A DNA stretch of 64,000 nt from Microbacterium pygmaeum. GTDB lineage: Bacteria; Actinomycetota; Actinomycetes; Actinomycetales; Microbacteriaceae. The stretch spans positions 868,001-932,000 of the forward strand of contig NZ_LT629692.1 in the NCBI RefSeq assembly GCF_900100885.1. The letters run 5' to 3'. Positions 50,103 through 58,737 of the stretch are shown here, piece after piece. The position numbers and the translations under genes are program-made. Numbering within the stretch: position 1 is the stretch's first letter; each line of letters begins with the position of its first letter. The notes beneath the pieces were generated by a model. That model was not told where the DNA came from and ran no database searches. It saw only the letters and a list, made by a program, of their open reading frames with translations.

Positions 50103-51389
50103 GTGATCGCAGCGCTCCGCACCGCCGGAACCCTCCTGTGGAGGCATTGGCCGGCGCTGCTCGCGCTGTACCTCGCCGGCACACTGGGTCGCTACGTCAC
50201 GATCCAGGTCGCGGGCTACGTGGGCGCCTACAGCGCCATCGGCGGAGCGCTGCTGTTCCCGCTGGCGATCCTGAGCCGGCTGGTCGCCTTGGTCGCGATG
50301 CTGCTGGTCCTGCGCGACGGGATGGTGCAGCTGGGCGTGCTGGCACCGATCCCCACCGACCGTGTGGCGCGGCGCCGAGCCTTCACGGATGCGCTCCTGG
50401 GCGGCATCCTTCCGTTCGTCGCGTTCTACGCGGCGTGGGGCTATCTGCGTGAGGACGCGCAGGCGTATTTCTCGCGTCTGCTCGAGATCAACACGGGCCT
50501 CATCATGGAGACCATCGGCACCGACGCAGAGCGTGCCGGCGACGCCGCGGTCGGCGAGCTGAGCTTCGGACCCCTCACGATCGCGATCATCGTCGTCGCC
50601 TTCGCGGGCCGCTGGCTGTGGAAGCGCTATCGCGCAAGACTGCCGCGAGGCCTCGCCGCGATCGCCGTCTATCTCGAGGTGCTGTGGGTCTACCTCTCGG
50701 TGACGCTGATCGCCGATGCCCTCAACACGGTGACCTCATGGGTGCAGACCCGGCAGGGCAGCGTCTGGCTCGGTGAGCTGCGCGAATGGGTCGGCGCCCA
50801 GCTGGTGCCGGTCGCGTGGATCTGGGACGGGATCGAGTGGTTCCTCGGCGAGGTGGGCGGGATCGTGCTGCTGCCGCTGGCCTGGCTCACGATCGCCGGC
50901 GTCATCTACGGTCAGGCGGTCGCGCCGCAGACCGCGCGACTGAGCGGCGGCATCGTCCTGCGCGCGCAAGCGCGGTACAACACCCTGCCATCGCGGTTGC
51001 GGGCGCGGTTGCAGGACATCTGGTCGGATCTGATCGCCCGGTTCCAGCCCATCGGCCGAGCGATCCTGCTGATGTGGCGGGCCGGGCCGGTGCTGATCGG
51101 CACGTACATCCTGCTGTTCACCGTGCTGCTCTGGCTCGACGGGGCTCTGGAGCTGGGCATCACGCGCGTGATCGGCCCCAACGATCTCGGTGGCTTCTGG
51201 ATGCTGAACGAGCCGCTCATCTTCCTCGCGGTGCCGCTGATCATCGAACCGCTGCGTGTGGTGCTCGTCGCGAGCGCCTATGACGCGGTGATCGGGCGCC
51301 TGACTCCAGCGCCGACAGGGCCTCCTGCGGAGCCGGAGCCGGGTGCCGAGCCGGATGCCGCGCCCGACGCCGAGATCACGGCTCGATGA
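50103..51389 (+). CDS. Polytopic membrane protein, unknown function
   Basis: A 428-residue protein with about eight membrane segments, for example near 18-40, 45-75, 95-115, 160-172, 185-205, 250-270, 325-348 and 372-390, separated by Arg-rich loops and ending in a Pro/Glu/Ala-rich tail (APTGPPAEPEPGAEPDAAPDAE). No family is recognised and no catalytic residues stand out. Its 3' end overlaps by 14 bases the convergent gene at 51376-51918. It could be related in function to that three-gene operon, which also encodes exported proteins, but this is only context. Confidence 0.75.
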   Translation: MIAALRTAGTLLWRHWPALLALYLAGTLGRYVTIQVAGYVGAYSAIGGALLFPLAILSRLVALVAMLLVLRDGMVQLGVLAPIPTDRVARRRAFTDALLGGILPFVAFYAAWGYLREDAQAYFSRLLEINTGLIMETIGTDAERAGDAAVGELSFGPLTIAIIVVAFAGRWLWKRYRARLPRGLAAIAVYLEVLWVYLSVTLIADALNTVTSWVQTRQGSVWLGELREWVGAQLVPVAWIWDGIEWFLGEVGGIVLLPLAWLTIAGVIYGQAVAPQTARLSGGIVLRAQARYNTLPSRLRARLQDIWSDLIARFQPIGRAILLMWRAGPVLIGTYILLFTVLLWLDGALELGITRVIGPNDLGGFWMLNEPLIFLAVPLIIEPLRVVLVASAYDAVIGRLTPAPTGPPAEPEPGAEPDAAPDAEITAR

Positions 51390-51918
51390 CCAACCGCACG
51401 AACTGAGGGAGCGGGTCGCCCGCGAGGTCCAGCGCGAACGGGCCGACCGCGTCATCCGGCAGCAGGTAGTGCAAGGTGAGGGAGTAGCGGATCGGCCGCT
51501 CGGAGTCGCAGGTCGAGTGCGCCTCCGGGTCGTAGTCGAGATCGAGCAGGCCGGATGCCTCGTCCCACTGGCGCTTGGCCCCGGTGAGCTCGCGCAGGAC
51601 CGGCGTCGCGCAGGCGAGGGGACCGTCCAGCGGTGTGATCAGGGTGGTCGTGCGCAGCACACGGGATCCGGCCGGCGCGGCGGGATTGTCGGTGAACTCG
51701 GCACGGGCCGGCCCGATCCCGGCTCCGTCGTACCGCACCGCGTCTCCGGCCTGCACGATGATCGGCTGAGTCGGGTGACCGGCGTCGTACTGCGACCACT
51801 CGTTGGCGGCGATCACCCCGACCGTGAGGGGGATCAGCACGACCAAGGCGCCGAGCCCCAGCGCGTTGCGGCGCCACCAATGCGGCGCGGGCGGCGTCTG
51901 CGTATCGGGCGCGGTCAT
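51376..51918 (-). CDS. Membrane-anchored hypothetical protein
   Basis: A 180-residue protein with one membrane helix at about 20-40 (LGLGALVVLIPLTVGVIAAN) and an extracellular beta-rich domain holding two cysteines (PLACATP and HSTCDSE) that could pair. No family recognised. It is the last gene of a three-gene operon whose members overlap by four bases each and share the plan of one N-terminal helix plus a small external domain. The ATG at 51918 overlaps the upstream stop. Confidence 0.75.
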   Translation of the reverse strand: MTAPDTQTPPAPHWWRRNALGLGALVVLIPLTVGVIAANEWSQYDAGHPTQPIIVQAGDAVRYDGAGIGPARAEFTDNPAAPAGSRVLRTTTLITPLDGPLACATPVLRELTGAKRQWDEASGLLDLDYDPEAHSTCDSERPIRYSLTLHYLLPDDAVGPFALDLAGDPLPQFVRLVIEP

Positions 51919-52484
51919 CGTCCGCTCCAGCCGGTCGGGATCATCTCGACATCGGACTCGACGGGAAGCGCGCCGAGATCGAGCTCGGCTTCCATCAGCG
52001 TGTCCAGGCGCGGGTCGCTGTGCAGCCCGAGGTGCAGGACGGCGGTGCCGCCGACCACCGCCGCGGGCAGCTCGAACGCAAGGCTGCCGCTCTGCGGGAG
52101 GCCTGCGTAGAGCGGCCGTTCGAAGAGCGATTCCGGGCGCTCGCTGGCCTGGTATGTGGCTCCGCCCACCTGCAGGGTCGCCAGTGCGACCAGGGCGCCG
52201 CTCTCCTCGTCGATCGCCTCGGCGTCGAGATCGATGACGATCCAGTTGCCGTCGGCGGACCATCCGCCCGCGATGACGGAATCGGCGCGGTGCACGTCGA
52301 GCAGTGTCACCGCGAGGTTGCGCCCGTCGGCCTGCTCGCCGAGTTGCATCGTCGTGACGAAGGGGAGCACGGCGTCGTCCTCCGTCGGGGTCACCAGAGC
52401 GACGCACCAGGCGGCGGCGACGAGTGCCGCTCCGGCGGCCGCCGCGGCCCATCGTCGCGCGGCCGCGCCCCGCACGATGCTCAC
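51915..52484 (-). CDS. Membrane-anchored hypothetical protein
   Basis: A 189-residue protein. A basic start (MSIVRGAAARR) and a hydrophobic helix (about 13-32) are followed by an external domain with strands such as NLAVTLLDVHRADSVIAGGWSADGNWIVIDLDAEAI and GTAVLHLGLHSDPRLDT, similar in feel to DUF4352-like immunoglobulin folds. The segment describes a quantity compared with a baseline strand pattern, also seen in the upstream neighbour (VLAVQIAIENRW). Function unknown. It overlaps both neighbours by four bases. Confidence 0.75.
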   Translation of the reverse strand: MSIVRGAAARRWAAAAAGAALVAAAWCVALVTPTEDDAVLPFVTTMQLGEQADGRNLAVTLLDVHRADSVIAGGWSADGNWIVIDLDAEAIDEESGALVALATLQVGGATYQASERPESLFERPLYAGLPQSGSLAFELPAAVVGGTAVLHLGLHSDPRLDTLMEAELDLGALPVESDVEMIPTGWSGR

Positions 52485-53125
52485 GAGCCCATTCCGGCAT
52501 CGGTGACCACGAGTGTCAGCGTCGCCGCGGGAACCGGGTCCTCCCAGGTCTGTCCTGTCGTGATGAACGACCCGGTGTACAGCGAGAGGTCGTTGACGGT
52601 GAGGTGCAGCAGGTCGCCGTCCGACAGATCGCCGGCATCCAGAATCCAGGTCACCACCAACTCGGCGGGTACCCCCGGCTGCAGCCAGGGGCTGGTCGTG
52701 GCGTCGTCGTAGCGCGCCACCGATTCGACCGGTACACCGGCGACCTCGTCGATGCGCAGCGACTGGGCCGCCGCGGAGGGGGTGAACCAGATCGGCTCGG
52801 TCCAGCGGTTCTCGATCGCGATCTGCACGGCGAGCACGCGCTCGTTCTCTTCGGGGTCGACGACGGCGCCCGCCTCGGGGAAGTCGTCCAGAAGGACCGC
52901 GCGCTCGATCGTCAGCGCGAACTCGTCATTGCGGTGCTCGTCGCCGGCCTCGATGACCGCGGGGCTCGGCACGGCGGCTGTCGCGAGCCCGCCGAAGGCG
53001 GCCGTCGCGGCGAGGAACACCGCGGTGCCGAGGGCGGCGAACCATCGCGTCGGGACGCGGTCGGTCGCCGCACGCAGCCACCGGAAGCGCTGCCGCGGCG
53101 CAGGCGCGCCCCCATCGCTCGTCAC
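52481..53125 (-). CDS. Membrane-anchored hypothetical protein
   Basis: A 214-residue protein and first gene of the three-gene operon. One membrane helix (about 27-50) precedes an external domain with NDEFALTIERAVLLDD, ERVLAVQIAIENRWTEP and LHLTVNDLSLYTGSF, a DUF4352-like all-beta pattern. GTG start at 53125 with TAGGGT exactly 6 nt upstream; the intervening GGGAGG could also act as a ribosome site. Function unknown. Confidence 0.75.
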   Translation of the reverse strand: MTSDGGAPAPRQRFRWLRAATDRVPTRWFAALGTAVFLAATAAFGGLATAAVPSPAVIEAGDEHRNDEFALTIERAVLLDDFPEAGAVVDPEENERVLAVQIAIENRWTEPIWFTPSAAAQSLRIDEVAGVPVESVARYDDATTSPWLQPGVPAELVVTWILDAGDLSDGDLLHLTVNDLSLYTGSFITTGQTWEDPVPAATLTLVVTDAGMGS

Positions 53126-53131
53126 CCTCCC

Positions 53132-53137
53132 ACCCTA
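53132..53137 (-). promoter_or_regulatory. Putative -10 box of the three-gene membrane operon
   Basis: TAGGGT on the minus strand ends 6 nt before the GTG at 53125. Confidence 0.45.
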
Positions 53138-53284
53138 GGTCTCGGCCGCCGTGCGCATCGATGACCTTCCGGTCGCGCTACCCCAGGCGCCGCGGGTCCG
53201 CAAGGCGCTGGCCGAGCGGCGCACGATGGAGTTCCCTCGTATCGGGACCGTTCCCCCGAAGGTCTCGAATCGAAGGAGTGCCCA

Positions 53285-53791
53285 ATGGACAACAGCACGC
53301 TCATCTGGATCATCGTCGCTGTACTGGTCGTCGCGATCCTCGTGGTCGTCGGTATCGCGGTGTCGCGCCGGAACTCTGCACGCCGACTCGAAGCGCAGCA
53401 CGAGAAGGCCGAACGTCTGCGCGAAGAGGCGCGGAAGGCCGAGCTGGCCGCACGGGAGCGAGAGGCGGACGCGGCGCAGGCGCGGGCCGACTCCGCATCC
53501 GCGGTCGCCGCGTCCGAACAGGCCAAAGCGCGGGCCGCGCAGGCCGATGTCGACGCCCAACGCGCTCAGGAGACGATCCAGAGCCACGAAGCGGATGCCG
53601 CGGACCGACGTGCCGAGCAGGCCGATGCGCTGCGCAAGGCCGATGAGCTCGACCCCTCCGTCGAGACGACGCCGAGGACCGGCACGGCTGCAGGTCCCGA
53701 CGCGAGGACCGACACGCACGAGGATCCTGTTCTGGACGGTCCGCGGGACGCCGACGGTAACCCGCTGACCCGACGCACCGACCGGATCTGA
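53285..53791 (+). CDS. Single-helix membrane protein with long coiled coil
   Basis: A 168-residue protein. One N-terminal membrane helix (6-27, LIWIIVAVLVVAILVVVGIAV) is followed by a cytoplasmic coiled coil rich in Ala, Glu, Arg and Gln (about 30-118) and an acidic polar tail. There is no catalytic motif. It might be a structural or scaffolding protein. The ATG follows GAAGGAG, a good ribosome site. It stands alone before putA. Confidence 0.8.
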   Translation: MDNSTLIWIIVAVLVVAILVVVGIAVSRRNSARRLEAQHEKAERLREEARKAELAAREREADAAQARADSASAVAASEQAKARAAQADVDAQRAQETIQSHEADAADRRAEQADALRKADELDPSVETTPRTGTAAGPDARTDTHEDPVLDGPRDADGNPLTRRTDRI

Positions 53792-53829
53792 TCCGACGCG
53801 TCACCGCCTGCGACCGCGACCCGCGGTCG

Positions 53830-53835
53830 TAGGCT
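53830..53835 (+). promoter_or_regulatory. Putative -10 box of leaderless putA
   Basis: TAGGCT ends 6 nt before the ATG at 53842. Confidence 0.5.
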
Positions 53836-53841
53836 GGTCGC

Positions 53842-56800
53842 ATGGTGATGAGCCCTTCAGGGACAGGTTCCGCACAGGGAGACACCGACGTTCCGGCCGC
53901 CGGTGGAGGCGGATCGGGGACGTCGCCCGAACGCACCGACCCGCTTGCGGGCGCGCTCCCCGAGCGAGCAGTGCAGCTGGCGCAGCGGTGGATCGCCGAG
54001 AGCGCCGAGGTCGAGGTCGACCCTGCTGCGCAGCGACTCGCGGGGGTGTTGAAGGATCCCAACGGGCTGCCGTTCACGATCGGCTTCGTCGACGGCGTCA
54101 TGCGCCCCGAGTCGCTGTCGGCCGCGGCATCCAATCTCCACCGCGTCGCCCCGCTGGTGCCGAAATTCCTGCCCTGGTATCTGCGCACCGCCGTGCAGGT
54201 GGGTGGCGCGACCGCGCAGATCCTGCCGTCGCCCGTCGTGCCCATCGCCCGCCGCGTGCTCCGCGAGATGGTAGGACACCTCGTGGTCGACGCGCGACCC
54301 GACAAGCTCGGCCCGGCGATCGCGAAGCTGTGCGAGAGCGGCGCGCGCCTGAACCTGAACCTGCTCGGCGAGGCGGTCCTCGGCGAGCAGGAGGCGCGGC
54401 GCCGCCTGGAGGGGATCCACGACCTCATCCGGCGCCCCGATGTCGACTACGTCTCGGTGAAGGTCTCGGCCATCGCGAGCCACATCTCGATGTGGGCGTT
54501 CGACGAGGTCGTCGACAAGGTGGTCGAGCGGCTGCTGCCGCTCTACCTGACCGCGGCTGCGGATGCATCAGCCGACTCGGGCACCACGTTCATCAACCTC
54601 GACATGGAGGAGTACCGCGACCTCGATCTCACGATCGCGGTCTTCACCCGGATCCTGGAGGACCCGCGCCTGACCGATCTCGAGGCCGGCATCGTGCTGC
54701 AGGCCTACCTCCCGGATGCGCTGCCCGCGCTCGCAGAGCTCACCGAGTGGGCGACCCAGCGCGTCGACGGCGGCGGGGCGCGCATCAAGGTGCGGCTCGT
54801 GAAGGGCGCGAACCTCGCGATGGAGCGAGTGGATGCCGCGATGCACGACTGGCCGGTGGCGACCTACTCCTCCAAGCTCGACTCCGACGCGAACTACCTG
54901 CGCTGCCTCGACTTCGCCCTTCAGCCCGAGCACACCCGAGTCGTGCGCGTCGGCGTCGCCGGGCACAACCTCTTCGACGTCGCCTACGCGTGGCTGCTGG
55001 CGGCGGAGAACGGGGTCCGCCCCGCGACGGGCTCAGGGAGCGAAGGCGGCTCGAGGAGCGATGATGTCGAGTTCGAGATGCTCCTCGGGATGGCGCAGGG
55101 CCAGGTCGAAGCCGTCGCCCGCGAGGTGGGGCACGTCCTGCTGTACGTCCCGGTCGTCCGACCCGATGAGTTCGACGTCGCGATCAGCTACCTCGTCCGC
55201 CGCTTGGAGGAGAACGCCTCGAGCGAGAACTTCCTCTCCGCAGCCTTCGAGCTGGCCGAGGACCCGACGATGTTCGACCGCGAGCGGGAGCGCTTCCTCG
55301 CCTCCATCCTCCGGGCGCAGGACGCGGCGCTGCCCACCGGCCCCCGGCGCACGCAGGACCGGAACGAACGGGCAGCAGGCGAACCGCGAGGCCCCGCCCG
55401 AGCAGTTCTGCGTGAGGCCCCCGCCGAATCCGACGCCGGATTGACCCAGGCAGTGCTCGATATCGCGAGGTCGGCCTCCGGATCCGATCGGGACGACAGT
55501 GGCGACACCGCACCGCTGGAGCCGGAGGCCGAGGCGCTGCTGTTCGGCGGCGACGCCTACGTGGAGACCGCCGTGTTCGCGCCGCGCGAGAGCGACGAGC
55601 GTGCCCTCGGGGCCCCCGGATTCCGCAACGCCGCGGACAGCGATCCGTCTCTGCCCGCCAACCGCGAATGGGCACGCGGGATCTTCGACCGGATCGACAC
55701 CTCGACGGCGGGCGATGCGACGATCGCCGCCGCACTGGTGACCGAGCCTGACGCGCTCGAAGCGACGATCACGGGCGTGCGCGTGGCCTCCGCCGCCTGG
55801 GGGGCGCTGCCGGCGACCGAGCGGTCGAGTTTGCTGATCGCGGCGGCGCGCGAACTGGAGGCGCGCCGGGCCGAACTGATCGAGGTGGCCGCGTCCGAGA
55901 CGGGGAAGGTGCTCGCAGAGGCGGATGTGGAGGTCAGCGAAGCCGTCGACTTCGCCAACTACTACGCCGCGACCGCCCGCGAGCTCGACCGGGTCAGCGG
56001 CGCGGTGTTCGTGCCCGCGCGAGTGACACTGGTCACGCCGCCGTGGAACTTCCCGCTCGCGATCCCCGCCGGCGGAGTGCTCGCCGCGCTCGCCGCCGGG
56101 TCGGGAGTCGTCTTCAAGCCCGCCCCGCAGGCTCGCCGCTGTGCCGCAGTCCTCGCCGAAGCGCTGTGGGCCGCCGGAGTGCCGCGCGAGGTCCTCGCGC
56201 TCGTCGACATCGAAGAGGGCGCGCTGGGCAGACAGCTCATCTCGCACCCGGACGTCGACCGGGTCATCCTCACCGGGTCCTGGGAGACGGCCGACCTGTT
56301 CCGCTCGTGGCGGCCCGACCTGCCGCTGCTGGCCGAGACCAGCGGCAAGAACGCCATGATCGTCATGCCCTCGGCAGACCTCGACCTCGCAGCATCCGAT
56401 CTCATCAGAAGCGCGTTCGGCCACGCCGGGCAGAAGTGCTCCGCAGCGTCATTGGCGATCCTGGTCGGACCCGTGGGGCATTCCAAGCGCTTCGCGCGCC
56501 AACTGATGGATGCCGCGCGGTCGTTGCGCGTCGCGCCGCCGAGCGACCCTCTGGCAGAGGTGGGCCCGGTGATCGAGTCGCCGCAGGGCAAGCTCGCCTG
56601 GGCGCTGACCACCCTCGACGACGGGGAGCGGTGGCTGGTGGAGCCCCGCCCCCTCGATCACGGTTCCGAGTACGAGGGCCGGTTCTGGAGCCCCGGCATC
56701 CGCACCGGCGTCCAGCCGGGCTCGCGCTTCCACATGGAGGAGTTCTTCGGTCCCGTCCTGGGCGTCATGCACGCGAGCTCGCTGACCCAGGCGCTCGAGA

Positions 56801-57693
56801 TGCAGAACGCCGTCGCCTACGGGCTCACCGCCGGGCTCTACACCCAGAACCCCGGTGACCTTGCGACCTGGCTCGAGGGCGTGCACGCGGGGAACCTCTA
56901 CGTCAACCGGGGCACCACGGGCGCCATCGTCCAGCGTCAGCCGTTCGGCGGCTGGAAGCGGTCATCCGTGGGGGCCGGCACGAAAGCCGGGGGACCGAAC
57001 TACCTGATCGGACTCGGCTCGTGGCGCCCGTCCTCGGGCTCGCCGGCTTCGAGCACCCTGCATCTGCGGGGCCTGGACACCCGCATCACCAGCATCATCG
57101 AGGCGGCGCAGCCGTCGCTGGACTACGACTCGTTCGAGTGGCTGCGCCGCGGCGCCCTCTCGGACGCGCTCGTCTGGGACCGTGAGTTCGGCCGGGTGCG
57201 CGACGTGTCAAGGCTCGGGGTGGAGCGGAACCTCTTCCGGTACCGGCCCATGCCGGGGGTCGAAGTGCGGGCGACCGGCGACGCGACCTGGCAGGCGGTG
57301 CTGCGGGTGGTCGTGGCCGGCATCCGGGCGGGCGCACCGTTCGACATCTCGGCGCCGGTCGGGTTGCCGCCCGCCGTGCGGCGCGTCCTTTCCGATGTCG
57401 GCGTCAATGTATGGGTCGAGTCCGACGCGGACTGGGTCGCCCGTATCGCTGCGCAGTCCGAGACGGAGAACCGACTCTCGCGCGTGCGCCTGGTCGGGGC
57501 ATCCGAGTCGGTCGAGCGGGTGCGCCGCACACTCGCGGATGCTGTCGAGGGCGATCCCGATCTCGCGATCTATGCCAACGAGGTGACCATCGCCGGGCGC
57601 CTCGAGCTGCTGCCGTTTCTGCGCGAGCAGGCGATCAGCATCACCGCGCACCGGTTCGGCAATCCCGATCGGTGGAGCGAAGCCGTCATCTGA
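53842..57693 (+). CDS. putA: Bifunctional proline dehydrogenase / glutamate semialdehyde dehydrogenase PutA
   Basis: A 1283-residue enzyme that oxidises proline to glutamate in two steps. The FAD barrel domain (about 40-480) has VSVKVSAIASHIS, INLDMEEYRD, IKVRLVKGANLAMERVDA and SYLVRRLEENASSENF (R453, R454). After a variable linker (480-600) comes the aldehyde dehydrogenase domain with TPPWNFPLAIPAGG, E832 in ETSGKN and the nucleophile C866 in HAGQKCSAAS. A further 200-residue C-terminal region follows. No DNA-binding ribbon-helix-helix is present at the N-terminus, so it is not a self-repressor. ATG 53848 is an alternative start. Confidence 0.95.
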   Translation: MVMSPSGTGSAQGDTDVPAAGGGGSGTSPERTDPLAGALPERAVQLAQRWIAESAEVEVDPAAQRLAGVLKDPNGLPFTIGFVDGVMRPESLSAAASNLHRVAPLVPKFLPWYLRTAVQVGGATAQILPSPVVPIARRVLREMVGHLVVDARPDKLGPAIAKLCESGARLNLNLLGEAVLGEQEARRRLEGIHDLIRRPDVDYVSVKVSAIASHISMWAFDEVVDKVVERLLPLYLTAAADASADSGTTFINLDMEEYRDLDLTIAVFTRILEDPRLTDLEAGIVLQAYLPDALPALAELTEWATQRVDGGGARIKVRLVKGANLAMERVDAAMHDWPVATYSSKLDSDANYLRCLDFALQPEHTRVVRVGVAGHNLFDVAYAWLLAAENGVRPATGSGSEGGSRSDDVEFEMLLGMAQGQVEAVAREVGHVLLYVPVVRPDEFDVAISYLVRRLEENASSENFLSAAFELAEDPTMFDRERERFLASILRAQDAALPTGPRRTQDRNERAAGEPRGPARAVLREAPAESDAGLTQAVLDIARSASGSDRDDSGDTAPLEPEAEALLFGGDAYVETAVFAPRESDERALGAPGFRNAADSDPSLPANREWARGIFDRIDTSTAGDATIAAALVTEPDALEATITGVRVASAAWGALPATERSSLLIAAARELEARRAELIEVAASETGKVLAEADVEVSEAVDFANYYAATARELDRVSGAVFVPARVTLVTPPWNFPLAIPAGGVLAALAAGSGVVFKPAPQARRCAAVLAEALWAAGVPREVLALVDIEEGALGRQLISHPDVDRVILTGSWETADLFRSWRPDLPLLAETSGKNAMIVMPSADLDLAASDLIRSAFGHAGQKCSAASLAILVGPVGHSKRFARQLMDAARSLRVAPPSDPLAEVGPVIESPQGKLAWALTTLDDGERWLVEPRPLDHGSEYEGRFWSPGIRTGVQPGSRFHMEEFFGPVLGVMHASSLTQALEMQNAVAYGLTAGLYTQNPGDLATWLEGVHAGNLYVNRGTTGAIVQRQPFGGWKRSSVGAGTKAGGPNYLIGLGSWRPSSGSPASSTLHLRGLDTRITSIIEAAQPSLDYDSFEWLRRGALSDALVWDREFGRVRDVSRLGVERNLFRYRPMPGVEVRATGDATWQAVLRVVVAGIRAGAPFDISAPVGLPPAVRRVLSDVGVNVWVESDADWVARIAAQSETENRLSRVRLVGASESVERVRRTLADAVEGDPDLAIYANEVTIAGRLELLPFLREQAISITAHRFGNPDRWSEAVI

Positions 57694-57875
57694 GCGCATC
57701 GAACGCGCGAGGCGGCTGAGGAAAAACAACTTATCTTTCTAGCCCGAGCCGGCGCCGCCCGGCAAGATTGCAGATGGTCACGCCCATGTCGAGTTCGGGA
57801 CTCGACGGCGTGCCTGGCTGGGGGGCCAGCGACCCCGGCCGCCGGATCAGTCCGGTCGGCCGGGGGCCGCGACCG

Positions 57876-58592
57876 CTATGCGTCGGAATCGTCGACCGGG
57901 ACCGTGAAGGCTGCCAGCAGGCCCTGGATGCCGATGCCGAACAGGGTCCATCGTCCGCTCGGCAGTTCGGCGCCGTCGGGGATGTCGTACACGGGATGCC
58001 CCAGCCCCTCCGCGGCCCGGATCGCGAAGCCCTCGCCCAGTGCGGCCATCGCCTCGGTGAAGTCGAGGATCGTGAGCGGTTCCCGGATGCGACGCCCGAA
58101 GCGCCGCAGCAGCGCACCGTAGAACTCCGCGAACGCGTCGATCGACCCGCGGTGCCGCTCGGCGCTGGCGATGCGCAGCTCGGGCCAGGATCCGGCAGCG
58201 GTCCGCAGCGCGAGCGCGGTGATGAACGCGTGGGAATCGCGCGACTCGGGCTCCAGGTGGAAGGTCGAGATGTAGTCGACATGGTCCTGCGCGGCAGTGC
58301 GCACGACATCCTCGATCGAACCGTCGTTCGCCAGGACCTCACGGATCGCCGTGGATGCGCTGGAAACCGGAGGGGCGAACCGCAGCCCGACCATCTCGAC
58401 GGCCAGATCACGGTGGAACTCGTCCTGATCCGCCCAGATCCGATACGCGGCCCCGGTCGTCAGCCCCACTGATCGGAGGACCTCCTGGAGCCGGATGTGC
58501 TGCACCCCGGCGATCGCTCCCCGCTCCAGCAGCAATCGCAGAGCGGCCTCCAGGATGAGCTGCCGGGTCTCGTCCGCAGAACGTCGTGCCAT
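57876..58592 (-). CDS. TetR family transcriptional regulator
   Basis: A 238-residue regulator. The DNA-binding part spans 1-50: ETRQLILEAALRLLLERGAIAG then the helix-turn-helix RLQEVLRSVGLTTGAAYRIWADQDEFHRDLAVEMV. The ligand domain is unlike well-known subfamilies. It is divergent from the DUF2178 operon; the shared gap holds palindromes at 58641-58658 and 58687-58706. CAGGCT lies 6 nt upstream of the ATG and may be its -10. In the 182 bp between putA and this gene an AT-rich island (57721-57742) next to GCCGG/CCGGC stems may be a terminator. Confidence 0.85.
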   Translation of the reverse strand: MARRSADETRQLILEAALRLLLERGAIAGVQHIRLQEVLRSVGLTTGAAYRIWADQDEFHRDLAVEMVGLRFAPPVSSASTAIREVLANDGSIEDVVRTAAQDHVDYISTFHLEPESRDSHAFITALALRTAAGSWPELRIASAERHRGSIDAFAEFYGALLRRFGRRIREPLTILDFTEAMAALGEGFAIRAAEGLGHPVYDIPDGAELPSGRWTLFGIGIQGLLAAFTVPVDDSDA

Positions 58593-58640
58593 GGCCTCAG
58601 CCTGTCAGTTCGGCCGGGTCGCGCGCACCAGCATCCGTAA

Positions 58641-58658
58641 TGTAAAGAATTCTTGACA
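58641..58658. promoter_or_regulatory. Operator 1: near-perfect palindrome over a -35 box
   Basis: TGTAAAGAATTCTTGACA is palindromic except for one symmetric position pair. Its right end is TTGACA (58653-58658), a perfect -35, and TACGCT (58677-58682) lies 18 bp further as -10 for the DUF2178 operon. A repressor bound here would block the promoter. Confidence 0.6.
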
Positions 58659-58686
58659 TGCGGCAGTCGTCGAGCATACGCTTCGG

Positions 58687-58706
58687 ATGTCAAACATTTT
58701 AGACAT
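58687..58706. promoter_or_regulatory. Operator 2: related palindrome at the transcription start
   Basis: ATGTCAAACATTTTAGACAT shares the TGT...AA...TT...ACA frame of operator 1 and lies just past the -10 box. Two similar sites around one promoter are typical of cooperative repression, probably by the XRE protein encoded in the operon. Confidence 0.5.
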
Positions 58707-58737
58707 CTCGTGCCAGTCGCGAGCGAACGGAGCCGAC

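Noticed and set aside
57731..57784. Short minus-strand frame MGVTICNLAGRRRLGLER as a possible leader peptide
   Set aside because: No gene follows it in the right direction within reach and no ribosome site is visible; the island is better read as a terminator or promoter.
58687..58737. ATG at 58687 as start of the DUF2178-like protein
   Set aside because: It lies within the operator palindrome at the transcription start, while ATG 58738 has GGAG upstream and gives the normal length.
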